The position numbers and the translations under genes were made by a program. The notes below the pieces were generated by a model. It ran no database searches and had not been told where the DNA came from. It was given only the letters and a program-made list of their open reading frames with translations. Shown in pieces: positions 25,305-36,047 of a stretch of DNA of 64,000 nucleotides (positions are counted from its first letter, which is position 1; every line of letters starts with the position of its first letter). The DNA comes from Actinomycetota bacterium (GTDB lineage: Bacteria > Actinomycetota > CADDZG01 > WHSQ01): NCBI GenBank assembly GCA_009380005.1, contig WHSQ01000008.1, positions 1-64,000 of the forward strand, given 5' to 3'.

Positions 25305-25311
25305 GACATAC

Positions 25312-26319
25312 ATGCCTTCGGATGCCGCAGAGATCGAGCGCCTGCGGGCGGCGTTCGACGCACGTCTGCGTGCGTACCTCGATGAACGCCGGAGCGAGCT
25401 TCCCGAGGCCATCGATCTCCTGGACGAGGTCGAGCGCACGCTCGGCGCGGGCGGCAAGCGGCTGCGGCCCGCGTTCTGTTACTGGGGACACGTCGCGGCG
25501 GGCGGCATTGCCGACGATCGGATCATCCGCGCCGCGGCGAGCCTCGAGCTGCTGCACACGTTCGCGCTGGTGCACGACGACGTGATGGACAACGCGAACG
25601 AGAGAAGAGGGGAACCGACGGTCCACGCGAAGCGGGGGCCGAACGTCGCGATCCTCGTCGGAGACATGGCGCTCGTTCTGGCGGACGACGCTCTCATGGG
25701 CTCGGGCTTCGACGAGAAGGACCTTCACCGGGCGTTCGATGTCTACTCGCGCATGCGCCGTCAGGTCATCGCGGGCCAGTACCTTGACCTGGAAGCCGCG
25801 CATTCCCAGATCGACGAGCGGATCGCTCGTCGCATCGCGGTTCTCAAATCCGGAAGCTATTCGATCGAACAACCACTCTTGATGGGCGCGACTCTGGGGG
25901 GCGCGAGCGACGATGTGCTGCGCGACCTCAGCGCCTTCGGCAGTCCGCTCGGCGAGGCCTTCCAACTCCGGGACGACTTGCTGGGAACGTTCGGGCAGCC
26001 GTCGATCACGGGTAAGTCGGTCGATTCCGACATCCGCGAAGGCAAGCGGCACGTGCTGTACACGAAGGCGCTCGACGGGCTTGAGGGAGAGGACCGCGAC
26101 TTCTTCGTCGCGCGGTGGGGAGGAAGCTTCCTCTCGGACGTCGAGGTACGCCGTTTGCGATCCCTGCTCGAGACATCGGGAGCGCGGGCCGGCACCGAGG
26201 AGCTGGTGGTGGGACTGTTGGCCCAGGCTGTAAGCGCACTCGAGAAGGCGGCTCTCGACGAACGGTCGCGAGAGGCGCTCGGGGCGCTCGCCGACCTCGC
26301 TACCAAACGCAGCGCGTAA
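25312..26319 (+). CDS. Polyprenyl (geranylgeranyl-type) diphosphate synthase
   Basis: A 335-residue all-helical trans-prenyltransferase. The first Asp-rich motif is HDDVMDNANERRG (about residues 86-98), preceded by GGKRLRPA. The second motif is LRDDLLGTFG, in which the final Asp of DDxxD is Gly, as in many actinobacterial homologues. Lysine and arginine substrate contacts are present. Given the menaquinone-type reductase downstream, it probably makes the side chain of menaquinone or another C20+ prenyl chain; product length cannot be read from sequence alone. Confidence 0.9.
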   Translation: MPSDAAEIERLRAAFDARLRAYLDERRSELPEAIDLLDEVERTLGAGGKRLRPAFCYWGHVAAGGIADDRIIRAAASLELLHTFALVHDDVMDNANERRGEPTVHAKRGPNVAILVGDMALVLADDALMGSGFDEKDLHRAFDVYSRMRRQVIAGQYLDLEAAHSQIDERIARRIAVLKSGSYSIEQPLLMGATLGGASDDVLRDLSAFGSPLGEAFQLRDDLLGTFGQPSITGKSVDSDIREGKRHVLYTKALDGLEGEDRDFFVARWGGSFLSDVEVRRLRSLLETSGARAGTEELVVGLLAQAVSALEKAALDERSREALGALADLATKRSA

Positions 26320-26386
26320 CCGGCATCGCGGGCGCGGCGAGGTAGATTGGCGCGCCAGGAGCCGAACGTTCGACGCGGGAGAAGGA

Positions 26387-26500
26387 TTGGACCCCGAAGA
26401 GATCTATCAAGAGGTGCTCACCGAGGAGCAGCAGAAGGGCTCGGCCCCCGCCGTCGCCGAGGGGCGCGCGAAGGCGGCCCGAGCCCGAGCCGAGCTCGGC
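26387..26500 (+). other. Shared about 37-aa respiratory module, copy 2 (N-terminus of cupredoxin 2)
   Basis: Residues 1-38 of the cupredoxin protein. They align without gaps to residues 2-39 of the cytochrome b C-terminal subunit: EEIYQEVL corresponds to DEVFDQVL, and GSAPAVAEGRAKAAR corresponds to GSSPAVAQARAKAAR. Confidence 0.82.
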
Positions 26501-27436
26501 TCTCCCCACCCCAAGGAACCGAAGTGGTGGCCCGGCGCGCAGCCTCATCTCGAGGGTGGCGGCGAAGCGGCGGAGGCGGAACCGGCCCCGGTCGAAGCCG
26601 AGGCCGAGGAGGCCCCCGCGCCCGAAGTGCCGGCGGCGGAACCCGCGCCGGCGCCCGCGGCGGAAGCTCAGCCCCAGCAACCCGCGGTCACCGCCGCTCA
26701 GGCGGAAGCGGACGCGACCCCCCAGACCGTCGCCCCTCCCTCCGATCCCGGTATCGAGACGCCGGCCGCGGCCGCCGCGGCGGAACCCGCGCCGGCGGCC
26801 GTCGCGGTCGCTCCCGCGGCGCCCCAGACCGTCACGCAGCTGCCACCTGAGGCGCGGCCCGCGGGGGTGCGGACGGGGACGGCCAGCGGCAACCGGCTCC
26901 GTCCCGAGGATGGCGTCTCGACCGAGGCGCAGTTCGAGGGCCAGGCGGCGATGTACGAACGGCGCAAGGTCATCGACGAGCTCGTGGCCACCGGCGTCCC
27001 GGCTGCGGCCGTCCGGCGCGACGACGACAGCGGCTCGCCCATGCTCGCCCTCCTCTACCTCATCATCCCGATCCTGGCTCTCGTGGTCCTGGCGAACCTG
27101 AACATCGCCGGGGGCGAAGAGGGCGGCGGCGGAGGCGGCGAAGGTGGGGGAGGTGGGGGAGGCATCAAGCTCTCGGCGGCCAACGTCCAGTTCGACACCG
27201 ACACCCTCCAGTTGCCGGCCGGCGAAGAGGCCACGATCAGCTTCAACAACGAGGACACCGCGGAGCACAACGTCGCGATCTACGAGGACTCCAGCGCCGA
27301 GGCGGATCTCTTCAAGGGCCAGATCATCTCGGGCGGGGACTCGACCGAATACCAGGTGGGGCCCTTCGAGGCCGGCGCCTACTACTTCCAGTGCGACGTC
27401 CACCCGGCGATGAACGGGGACGTCGAGGTCTCGTAG
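26387..27436 (+). CDS. Membrane-anchored cupredoxin 2 with N-terminal shared module
   Basis: A 349-residue protein from TTG 26387 (GGGAGA lies 6 nt upstream). Residues 1-38 are the module shared with the cytochrome b C-terminal subunit and NuoI-2. An Ala/Pro/Glu-rich linker follows (about 50-165), then a short helical segment, a membrane helix (about 217-239), a Gly-rich stretch and a C-terminal cupredoxin domain (about 263-349) with His in AEHNVAIY and Cys, His, Met in FQCDVHPAMNG. The module would be cytoplasmic and the copper domain outside. This could tether a copper carrier to respiratory complexes. Confidence 0.85.
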   Translation: MDPEEIYQEVLTEEQQKGSAPAVAEGRAKAARARAELGSPHPKEPKWWPGAQPHLEGGGEAAEAEPAPVEAEAEEAPAPEVPAAEPAPAPAAEAQPQQPAVTAAQAEADATPQTVAPPSDPGIETPAAAAAAEPAPAAVAVAPAAPQTVTQLPPEARPAGVRTGTASGNRLRPEDGVSTEAQFEGQAAMYERRKVIDELVATGVPAAAVRRDDDSGSPMLALLYLIIPILALVVLANLNIAGGEEGGGGGGEGGGGGGGIKLSAANVQFDTDTLQLPAGEEATISFNNEDTAEHNVAIYEDSSAEADLFKGQIISGGDSTEYQVGPFEAGAYYFQCDVHPAMNGDVEVS

Positions 27437-27475
27437 CTCGCCCGGAACCATTCCGTAATAGACTCGTTCCGCAGC

Positions 27476-27493
27476 TTGTGAAGTTTTTCACAA
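27476..27493. promoter_or_regulatory. Perfect Rex-type operator upstream of the nuo operon
   Basis: TTGTGAA-GTTT-TTCACAA is an exact match to the Rex redox-repressor consensus (TTGTGAA, four bases, TTCACAA). It is the core of a 10-bp perfect inverted repeat, 27473-27496, with a 4-nt loop. It lies 47 bp before the first gene of the operon that contains nuoA-N, with a possible -10 (TAGACT, 27459-27464) just upstream, so a bound repressor would block initiation. Rex releases DNA at high NADH/NAD+. No rex gene is present in the window. Confidence 0.8.
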
Positions 27494-27540
27494 GCTCGTC
27501 TGCGCCCCGACACCCGGCTCAGAAAGAGAGGTAGGCCGCA

Positions 27541-28773
27541 GTGCCCACCGAGGTTGACGTCGTCGTCGTCGGTGGCGGCCCGTCCGGTTCCGCGGCGGCT
27601 CACTACCTCGCCGCCAGGGGCCATTCCGTCGTCGTCTGCGAGCGCGAGACGTTCCCGCGCGAGAAGACGTGCGGCGACGGACTGACGCCTCGGGCGGTCA
27701 AGGTCCTCCTCGACATGGGCCTCGACGAGGACCTCGCCGGGTGGGAGCGCGTCGTCGGCCTGCGGGTCCACGCCGAGCGCAGGATCCTCGAGATCCCTTT
27801 CCCGAAGCTCGAGCGATGGCCGGACTACGGGCTGGTCAAGCCGCGCAAGGACCTGGACGAGGTCGTGCTGGATCATGCCGAGAGCTTCGGAGCCAAGGTG
27901 CTCTTCGGAACGACGGTGACCGAGCCCGTGTTCGACCGAGGCGTCGTGGTCGGCGTGAAAGTGAAGCGCGACGACGGGGATGAGGAGATCCGCTCCAAGT
28001 TCGTCATCGTGGGCGAAGGTACGGGCACGAAGTTCACTCGCACGCTGGGCCGCGACCGCGATCCGGCCTATCCCATGGGTTTCGCGATCCGGCAGTACTT
28101 CGATTCGCCCTTCGAGCACTCCGGTTGGTTCGACGCGTGGCTCGGCGTCAAGTCGGGGGTGGACTCGTTGCCGGGATACGGCTGGGTCTTCCCGGTCGGA
28201 GACGGGAGCGTGAACGTCGGGGTCGGTTTGCTGTCGACCTTCGAGCGCTGGCGCGAGGTGAACCTCCGCCGACTCCAGAGCAACTTCGTCTCCGTCATCC
28301 CACCCGACTTCGAGATCAACTCCCACACGGTCCTCTCGCGCGAGAGAGCCGGTCGCCTGTTCATGGGTCAAAGCATCTGGCCCCCCCACGGTCCGGGGTT
28401 CATCCTTACCGGGGACGCAGCCGGGATGATCAATCCCTGTAACGGCGAGGGCATCGCTTATGCGTACGAGACCGGGCGGATGGCGGGCCGTCACATCGAC
28501 GAGGCCCTCCGTGCCGGCAGCTCGCCTTCCTTGGAGAGCTACACGGCGGAGATAGAGCGTGTCTACGGCCCCTACTATCGGCTGGGGCGCCGGTTCGTGA
28601 AGGTGATCGGGCATCCCAGGCTGATGGGTTTCCTGGTTAGCAATGCGATGCGGTCGGAGGCGCTGATGAGCTTGACGTTCACTCTCCTTGCCAACCTGGA
28701 GGACCGCCGGGCTCACAGCGGCCAGCAGAAGATCTTCAAGGCGATGAACAAGCTCGCGGAGTGGAAGCCATGA
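27541..28773 (+). CDS. Geranylgeranyl reductase/menaquinone reductase family flavoprotein
   Basis: A 410-residue FAD protein from GTG 27541 (GAGAGG upstream). It has the N-terminal dinucleotide motif [19 protein letters not shown], the [17 protein letters not shown] motif and the late FAD motif [21 protein letters not shown], typical of the geranylgeranyl reductase/MenJ group that reduces prenyl chain double bonds. As first gene of the nuo operon it probably partially saturates menaquinone. Its stop overlaps nuoA by ATGA. The exact substrate is inferred from context. Confidence 0.88.
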   Translation: MPTEVDVVVVGGGPSGSAAAHYLAARGHSVVVCERETFPREKTCGDGLTPRAVKVLLDMGLDEDLAGWERVVGLRVHAERRILEIPFPKLERWPDYGLVKPRKDLDEVVLDHAESFGAKVLFGTTVTEPVFDRGVVVGVKVKRDDGDEEIRSKFVIVGEGTGTKFTRTLGRDRDPAYPMGFAIRQYFDSPFEHSGWFDAWLGVKSGVDSLPGYGWVFPVGDGSVNVGVGLLSTFERWREVNLRRLQSNFVSVIPPDFEINSHTVLSRERAGRLFMGQSIWPPHGPGFILTGDAAGMINPCNGEGIAYAYETGRMAGRHIDEALRAGSSPSLESYTAEIERVYGPYYRLGRRFVKVIGHPRLMGFLVSNAMRSEALMSLTFTLLANLEDRRAHSGQQKIFKAMNKLAEWKP

Positions 28774-29135
28774 CGCTCGATTCCTACGTGCCGATCCTGT
28801 TCCTGATCGTCCTCTCCACGTTGTTCGCCGTGGCGTCGATCTGGGTGTCGTCGAGGATCGGTCCCCGAGCTCCGACGCCCGCGAAGCTCACGCCGTACGA
28901 ATCCGGGATCGTTCCCGAAGGGGGGATCGAGAAGCAGCGCTTCCCGGTGAAGTTCTATCTGGTGGCGATGCTCTTCATCATCTTCGACATCGAAACCGTC
29001 TTCTTGTACCCGTGGGCGGTCGCGTACGACAACCTCAAGCTGTTCGGCTTGATCGAGATGGGTGTGTTCATCGCCATCCTGCTGGCCGCGTACGTGTACG
29101 TCTGGCGTCGTGGAGGTCTCGAATGGGTGGATTAG
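28770..29135 (+). CDS. nuoA: NuoA, complex I membrane subunit (14-subunit complex)
   Basis: A 121-residue, three-helix protein with the NuoA/ND3 motifs PYESGI and [12 protein letters not shown]. It starts at the ATG that overlaps the previous stop (ATGA). It sits at the junction of the peripheral and membrane arms of complex I. First nuo gene of an operon with all 14 subunits. Confidence 0.95.
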   Translation: MTLDSYVPILFLIVLSTLFAVASIWVSSRIGPRAPTPAKLTPYESGIVPEGGIEKQRFPVKFYLVAMLFIIFDIETVFLYPWAVAYDNLKLFGLIEMGVFIAILLAAYVYVWRRGGLEWVD

Positions 29136-29623
29136 AGGGATCGCTCGGTCAGAACTTCATCACCGCTCGTCTCGACAAGTTGGTCGACTGGTCGCGCCGC
29201 TCCTCGCTGTGGCCCGCGACCTTCGGGCTCGCATGCTGCGCCATAGAGATGATGGCGACGACCATGCCGCGCCACGACCTGTCCCGGTTCGGCATGGAAG
29301 CGTTCCGTGCATCGCCTCGCCAGGCAGACGTCCTGATAGTCGCCGGGCGCCTGTCACAGAAGATGGCTCCCGTCTTCCGGCACATCTACGACCAGATGAT
29401 GGAACCGAAGTGGGTCATCTCCATGGGCGCGTGCGCGTCCACCGGGGGCGTATTCAACAACTACGCGCTCGTCCAGGGCGTCGATCAGATCGTCCCCGTC
29501 GACATCTACGTGCCGGGCTGTCCTCCGCGCCCGGAGATGTTGATCGACGGCATCATGCTTCTCCACGAACGCATCAAGAACGGGGAGTACCGCGTTCGCC
29601 GCACGCCCGAGGGCGTCGGTTGA
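29123..29623 (+). CDS. nuoB: NuoB, complex I N2-cluster subunit (14-subunit complex)
   Basis: A 166-residue protein with the N2 [4Fe-4S] ligands: adjacent cysteines in [14 protein letters not shown] and VPGCPPRPE. The ATG at 29123 (GGAGG upstream) lies inside nuoA, overlapping it by 13 bp. It donates electrons from N2 to menaquinone. Confidence 0.95.
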   Translation: MGGLEGSLGQNFITARLDKLVDWSRRSSLWPATFGLACCAIEMMATTMPRHDLSRFGMEAFRASPRQADVLIVAGRLSQKMAPVFRHIYDQMMEPKWVISMGACASTGGVFNNYALVQGVDQIVPVDIYVPGCPPRPEMLIDGIMLLHERIKNGEYRVRRTPEGVG

Positions 29624-30110
29624 TGGAGACGGCGTACCTGTCCGGGAGGGAGTGGACCGAGCGCGCGCGGAGCCTGAGGGAGGAGGGCTGGCGCCTCAGC
29701 GCCTATTGCGGCGTAGACCGCCTCAACCTCGGTGGCGGTGAGGTCCGGTTCGAGATGGTGGCCCAGCTCATGCAGCCGGAGACGAAGGATCTCCTCACGA
29801 TCCACGTCGGAGCCGAGGGCGACCCGCCGACGATCCCGTCCGTGAGCGGGATCTTTCCGACGGTGAACTTCATGGAACGCGAGGCCTACGACCTGTACGG
29901 CATCCGTTTCGAGGGGCACCCGAACCTCCGGCGCCTCCTCCTCCCGGACGAATGGGAAGGCCATCCGTTGCGTAAGGACTACGGCGTCGGAAAGGTGCCC
30001 CTGCAGTTCTTGCCGCAACCGTTCCTGCAGATCGATCAGCCCGGCCAGGCTCCCGACGCCGCCGAAGCCGGCGCCGAGGTCGACGACCTCGGCCAGTCGG
30101 GAAGAGCGCG

Positions 30111-30114
<4 letters not shown>
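29623..30114 (+). CDS. nuoC: NuoC, complex I 30-kDa subunit (14-subunit complex)
   Basis: A 163-residue soluble subunit with the family motif EREAYDLYGIRFEGHPNLRR and LLPDEWEGHPLRKDYG. TGATG overlap with nuoB and ATGA overlap with nuoD. A short Ala/Glu/Asp-rich tail follows the conserved end. Confidence 0.93.
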
Positions 30115-31351
<1,237 letters not shown>

Positions 31352-31355
<4 letters not shown>

Positions 31356-32134
31356 CCCAGACCCAGAACGGATCGTCGCGACGCGTGCTGTCGGACGAGT
31401 TGAGGTCGACGGCCGAAGAGATCGTCGCCAAGTACCCCAACAAACGCTCCGCGACGATCCCGCTCCTGTTCCTGGTCCAGAGCCAAGAGGGCTACGTCAC
31501 GGAGGACGGCATGCGCGAGGTCGGCGAGATCGTGGGGATCACGCCTGCGCAGGTCCTTGCGACGGCGAGCTTCTACACGATGCTCAAGAAACGTCCCCAG
31601 GGTGAGTACCTGATCTCGGTGTGCCGGAACATCTCGTGCACCCACCTGGGCGCGAGGAAGGTGATCCAGAGGCTCGAGGACCATCTCGGGATCGCCGCCG
31701 GCGGCACGACGGAGGATGGGAAGTTGTCGCTCGAGGCCGCCGAATGCCTCGCTACCTGCGATGGAGCCCCATCCATGCAGGTGAACTACGAAGACTTCTA
31801 CAAGGTGAGCCCCGAGGAAGCGGTGGAGATCGCCGACAAGCTGACCGGCGGCGACGAGGTCCGCAGCGTCGCGGGCGAGCGGGTGAAGACCGCGCGGGAG
31901 ATCTCTTACGAGACCGCGACGGCCGGGCTCCGCTCGCCGGGCAGCGCCGGTGACCAAACCGGCCCCGTGATCGGTGGGGAGACCGGAGCCGCCGTGGTCA
32001 CCGAGGGCTTTCGGCCCAAGGTGACCGGGGTGGAGCAGATCGACGACGCCACCGCGGAGGAAGACATCGCCGCAACGGGCGAGGACACGTCGGTCTCCGG
32101 CGAGGGTGATGCGCCCGGGGAGCGCGACGCGTGA
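31352..32134 (+). CDS. nuoE: NuoE, NADH-module 2Fe-2S subunit with long C-terminal tail
   Basis: A 260-residue protein from GTG 31352 (GTGA overlap). The first 165 residues or so are the thioredoxin-like [2Fe-2S] domain, with cluster ligands in CRNISC and CLATC. A further 95 residues, rich in Gly, Thr, Glu and Asp (VTGVEQIDD and an acidic end), extend past the usual end of NuoE, which is about 160-200 residues. The tail is unstructured-looking and its role is unknown. Confidence 0.93.
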
Positions 32135-33477
32135 GCCCCGTGTCGGGCCGGCCTCGCGGCGAGGTGCGGATCGTGACGCGCCGGATGCGCGAGTACCCGG
32201 AGGATTCGTGGACGTTATCGCGCGCCCTGGATGACGGCGGCTACGAGGCGTCGCGCAAGGTCGTGACGCAGATGACGGCCGACGACACGATCGAGCTCGT
32301 CAAGAGCTCCGGATTGCGAGGGCGCGGCGGGGCCGGCTTCCCCACCGGGATGAAGTGGTCGTTCGTGCCCAAGGACGTCTTCCCGAAGTACGTCGTGATC
32401 AATCACGACGAGGGAGAGCCGGGCACGTTCAAGGACCGTGAGCTCGCCGAGCTGGACCCGCATGCCCTGATCGAAGGCATCACGATCGCGTGCTGGGCGA
32501 ACCAGGCGAACAAGGCGTTCATCTACTGCCGCGGTGAATTCGCGCTCGGCTCTCGCCGGATGGATCGGGCGATCCGCGAGGCGTACGAGAAGGGTTTCCT
32601 CGGCGACGGGATCTACGGTTCGAAGTTCGACCTCGACATCATCTTGCACCGCGGTGCCGGCGCCTATATCTGCGGAGAGGAGTCGGCGCTGCTGGATTCC
32701 CTCGAGGGCTTCCGGGGACAGCCCAGGCTGCGACCGCCGTATCCCGCGGTGAAGGGTCTGTACGCACAGCCGACCGTCGTCAACAACACCGAGACGTTGA
32801 TGGCGTTGCCGGCGATCATCGATAAGGGCGCCGATTGGTACAGGAAGTGGGGAACCGAGAAGTCGCCCGGAACCAAGGTTTTCTCCGTCTCGGGCCACGT
32901 GAAGGAGCCGGGCAACTACGAAGCTCCGCTGGCGATGCCGCTGTCGGAGGTGCTCGAGCTCGCCGGCGGCATGCGCGACGGCAGCGAGTTCAAGGCCGTG
33001 ATCCCCGGCGGCGCCAGCGCTCCCTTGCTGACCGACCTGAGCGTGCCCATGGACTTCGAATCGCTGAAGGACGCGGGCACGATGTTGGGCTCAGGGGCCA
33101 TCGTGTTCATGGATCAGACCACGTGCATGGTGCGGAACGCGCTCGTGACCACCGAGTTCTTCGAGCACGAGTCGTGCGGCAAGTGCACGCCGTGCCGCGA
33201 AGGGACCTGGTGGGGGGTCAAGGTGCTCGAACGGATCGAGCACGGCGAAGGCCGCCCGGAGGACATGGATCTGCTCCTGGATATCTGCGACGGCATCGAC
33301 GGCCGGGCCTTCTGCCCCCTCGGCGACGCCGCTTCCTGGGCCCTCCGCTCCAACGTGAAGCTCTTCCGCGACGAGTTCGAGGCGCACGTCTCCGAAGGCC
33401 GCTGCATATTCGACGGCGAGCACAAGCAGCTCGTCGGGGCTCGCGCCCGAGGTGACGAGATGGAAGGTGGGTCGTGA
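32131..33477 (+). CDS. nuoF: NuoF, NADH-binding FMN subunit
   Basis: A 448-residue subunit with the NADH/FMN motifs GLRGRGGAGFPTGMKW and NHDEGEPGTFKDR, and the N3 [4Fe-4S] ligands in ESCGKCTPCREG plus a distant FCPLGD. It oxidises NADH. Starts at GTG 32131 (GTGA overlap with nuoE). The second nuo operon lacks this gene. Confidence 0.96.
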   Translation: MSPVSGRPRGEVRIVTRRMREYPEDSWTLSRALDDGGYEASRKVVTQMTADDTIELVKSSGLRGRGGAGFPTGMKWSFVPKDVFPKYVVINHDEGEPGTFKDRELAELDPHALIEGITIACWANQANKAFIYCRGEFALGSRRMDRAIREAYEKGFLGDGIYGSKFDLDIILHRGAGAYICGEESALLDSLEGFRGQPRLRPPYPAVKGLYAQPTVVNNTETLMALPAIIDKGADWYRKWGTEKSPGTKVFSVSGHVKEPGNYEAPLAMPLSEVLELAGGMRDGSEFKAVIPGGASAPLLTDLSVPMDFESLKDAGTMLGSGAIVFMDQTTCMVRNALVTTEFFEHESCGKCTPCREGTWWGVKVLERIEHGEGRPEDMDLLLDICDGIDGRAFCPLGDAASWALRSNVKLFRDEFEAHVSEGRCIFDGEHKQLVGARARGDEMEGGS

Positions 33478-36047
33478 CCCAGAACGGCGGCGCGCCGAAG
33501 GACACGCAGGTCGGTCTCACGCTGAACGGCCGGGAACTGAAGGTCGAGAAGGACCGGCTCCTGATCGACGTCGCCGAGGAGGTCGGGATATTCGTTCCCC
33601 GCTTCTGCTACCACCCGGGCATGAAGTCGGTGGCGGTCTGCCGGATGTGTCTCGTCAAGGTGGAAGGTTCGCCGAAGCTGTTGCCCGCCTGCGCCACCCC
33701 GGTTACCGACGGCATGGTCGTGGACACGGTGGACGAGACCGCGGTCGACGCCCAACGGGGGATGCTGGAGTTCCTGCTGATCAACCACCCGCTCGACTGC
33801 CCGATCTGCGATCGTGCCGGCGAGTGCCCGCTGCAGGATCAGACCTATGCGCACGGACCGGGAAGCACGCGCTACGTGGAACCCAAGCGCACCTACGAGA
33901 AGGCTCTCGAGATCTCCGAGCTCGTGGTGCTCGATCGGGAGAGATGTGTCCTGTGCTGGCGGTGCGTGCGGTTCGCGGACGAGATCGCAGGCGACCGGTT
34001 CATCCAGCTCGTCGATCGGGGGCCCGGGACCCAGATCCTCACCTTCTCCGACGAGCCTTTCGACAGCTACTTCTCCGGCAACACGATCCAGATCTGTCCG
34101 GTCGGCGCCCTCACGTCGAAGCCCTACCGCTTCGTGTCGCGCCCCTGGGACCTCCAGACCGCCCCGAGCGTCTGTACCTATTGCTCGGTCGGGTGTCCGC
34201 TGACGAACGAGTCGCGCGACGAGAAGATCGTGCGTTGCCAGGCGCTACCCAACGAGAACGTCAACGACTTCTGGCTCTGCGACAAGGGCCGCTACGGATA
34301 TCACCACGTGGAGTCGGCTGAGCGGCTCGGCTCGCCTCTCGTGCGCTCGGGCAAGGAGTTCGAGCCCGCCAGCTGGGGAGCGGCCGTCGACAAGATCGTG
34401 TCGGCGATCAAGGACAAACGCCGTATCGGCGTGATCGCGGGCGGCCACCTCACGACCGAGGATGCCTACGCGATCGGCAAGCTCGCGAAGAAGGTGCTCG
34501 AGACGAAGGACGTCGACTCACGCATCCAGGATGCAGGCGCACCCTACGAACGCGCGCTTGCTCTCGGAGGGATCGCGGGCTCGACCGCGACCTTGAACGA
34601 CGTCGAGGGGGCTCCCGAGATCCTGTGGGTCGGACCCGATCCTAAGGAGACGCTGCCGGTCCTGTACCTGCGCCTGCGTAAGGCGGTGAACGACGGTGGG
34701 GCGCGGTTGACGGTTGTCTCGCCGCGCGCCACATCGCTGGATGTGATCGCTGCGAAGGTCGTTCGGTGCGAGGCGGGTGGGGAGGGCCGGGCCCTCCGCG
34801 AGATCGATGACCTCGGCGACGACGCGGTCGTTTGCTGGGGCCAGTCGTCGCCGGGCCGGGACGAGACCGACGCGTTCGATGCAGCCGTCGCCGCGTCGCA
34901 AGCGTCCGGCGGCAAGCTCTTGGTTTGCGTTCCGCATGCGGGCTCTCAGGGCATGCTCGACATGGGCGTGCACCCCGGGCTCGATGCCGGCTACGTCGAG
35001 GTGGCGGAGCCGGGCCGCGACACCCGTGCGATCTTGGAGGCTGCTGCGGCGGGCGAGCTCGACGCGCTGTTCCTATTCGGGGCCGATCCGATCGCCGACT
35101 TCCCCGACGCAGGCCTCGCCCGCAGGGCCCTCGAGAAAGGCATCTTCACCGTAGCGGTAGAGCTCTTCCCGACCCAGTCGGCGATGCGCGCCGACGTCGT
35201 GCTTCCCAGCGCCGCCTACGCGGAGCGCGAGGGCACGTTCACGAACCTCGAGCGGCGGGTGCAGAAGCTGGAGCGTCTCGTCGCGCCGCCGGGCACCGCA
35301 CAGGAGCCGTGGAAGACCTGCGCCGCGATCGCAGGGGCGCTGGGCGATGCGTGGGGGTGGGCCCGTTGCGATGACGTCTGGGACGACATCCGCAGGAACG
35401 TGCCGACCCACAAGGACCTCGACCTCGCGCTGCTGACGCAGGAGGCCCCCGCCCACGCTCCCTTCTACGAATCCGCCTTCGGAGACGTGCAGACGCACAC
35501 CATGGATCCCCCGGCGCTCACGGTGGCGGGGCCGGGCGGTCAGTACCCGAAGGGTTATCGGTCGGGCGCGCCGTTCCAGACCGGTCAGAACTGGCCGCTC
35601 TCGTGGGAGTTGCGTGCCTTCGAGGCCAAGCAACGTCCCGGCGTGATCCCGCACCCGAACGGCTCGGCGAACGGTCACGGCGCGGCCCCCGCGGGTGCAC
35701 CCGACGCGCCGGACGCCGCACCTCGTGCGGCCGAGGGCGGTGATGACTTCGTGCTCCTCAGCGGTCGATTGATCTACGACGAGGGCTCGATGGTCTCCCG
35801 CAGCAAGGCGTTGGGAAACATCGCTTCGGGCGGCTACGCGGAACTGAACCCAGGCGACGCGGCCGACCTGGAGGTGTCCGCCGGCGATCGGGTCGTCCTT
35901 CGCGGCGCGGGGGCCGAGGTGACGCTGCCGGTGCGGATCGGCGACATCGCGAAGGGCGCGGTGTACGTGCCCTACGACCAGCGTGATGTGAAGGCCAACA
36001 CCCTCATGTCGGGCGTCGACTCGCGAGTCGGGGTGGCGAAGGCGTGA
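33474..36047 (+). CDS. nuoG: NuoG, complex I large iron-sulfur subunit
   Basis: An 857-residue protein: N-terminal [2Fe-2S] domain (CYHPGMKSVAVCRMC and PACAT), the HPLDCPICDRAGECPLQD motif, two [4Fe-4S] motifs starting CVLCWRC, an N7-type set (CTYCSVGC with a later LCDKGRYGY), then a molybdopterin-oxidoreductase-like domain that continues to the C-terminus. An Ala/Pro-rich interdomain stretch lies at about residues 720-755. It relays electrons from NuoF/E to NuoI. GTG start overlapping the nuoF stop. Confidence 0.95.
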   Translation: MTQNGGAPKDTQVGLTLNGRELKVEKDRLLIDVAEEVGIFVPRFCYHPGMKSVAVCRMCLVKVEGSPKLLPACATPVTDGMVVDTVDETAVDAQRGMLEFLLINHPLDCPICDRAGECPLQDQTYAHGPGSTRYVEPKRTYEKALEISELVVLDRERCVLCWRCVRFADEIAGDRFIQLVDRGPGTQILTFSDEPFDSYFSGNTIQICPVGALTSKPYRFVSRPWDLQTAPSVCTYCSVGCPLTNESRDEKIVRCQALPNENVNDFWLCDKGRYGYHHVESAERLGSPLVRSGKEFEPASWGAAVDKIVSAIKDKRRIGVIAGGHLTTEDAYAIGKLAKKVLETKDVDSRIQDAGAPYERALALGGIAGSTATLNDVEGAPEILWVGPDPKETLPVLYLRLRKAVNDGGARLTVVSPRATSLDVIAAKVVRCEAGGEGRALREIDDLGDDAVVCWGQSSPGRDETDAFDAAVAASQASGGKLLVCVPHAGSQGMLDMGVHPGLDAGYVEVAEPGRDTRAILEAAAAGELDALFLFGADPIADFPDAGLARRALEKGIFTVAVELFPTQSAMRADVVLPSAAYAEREGTFTNLERRVQKLERLVAPPGTAQEPWKTCAAIAGALGDAWGWARCDDVWDDIRRNVPTHKDLDLALLTQEAPAHAPFYESAFGDVQTHTMDPPALTVAGPGGQYPKGYRSGAPFQTGQNWPLSWELRAFEAKQRPGVIPHPNGSANGHGAAPAGAPDAPDAAPRAAEGGDDFVLLSGRLIYDEGSMVSRSKALGNIASGGYAELNPGDAADLEVSAGDRVVLRGAGAEVTLPVRIGDIAKGAVYVPYDQRDVKANTLMSGVDSRVGVAKA

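Noticed and set aside
27473-27496. The palindrome as a Rho-independent terminator of the cupredoxin gene
   Set aside because: The T run lies in the loop and stem rather than after it, the stem is AT-balanced, and the core is an exact Rex consensus.
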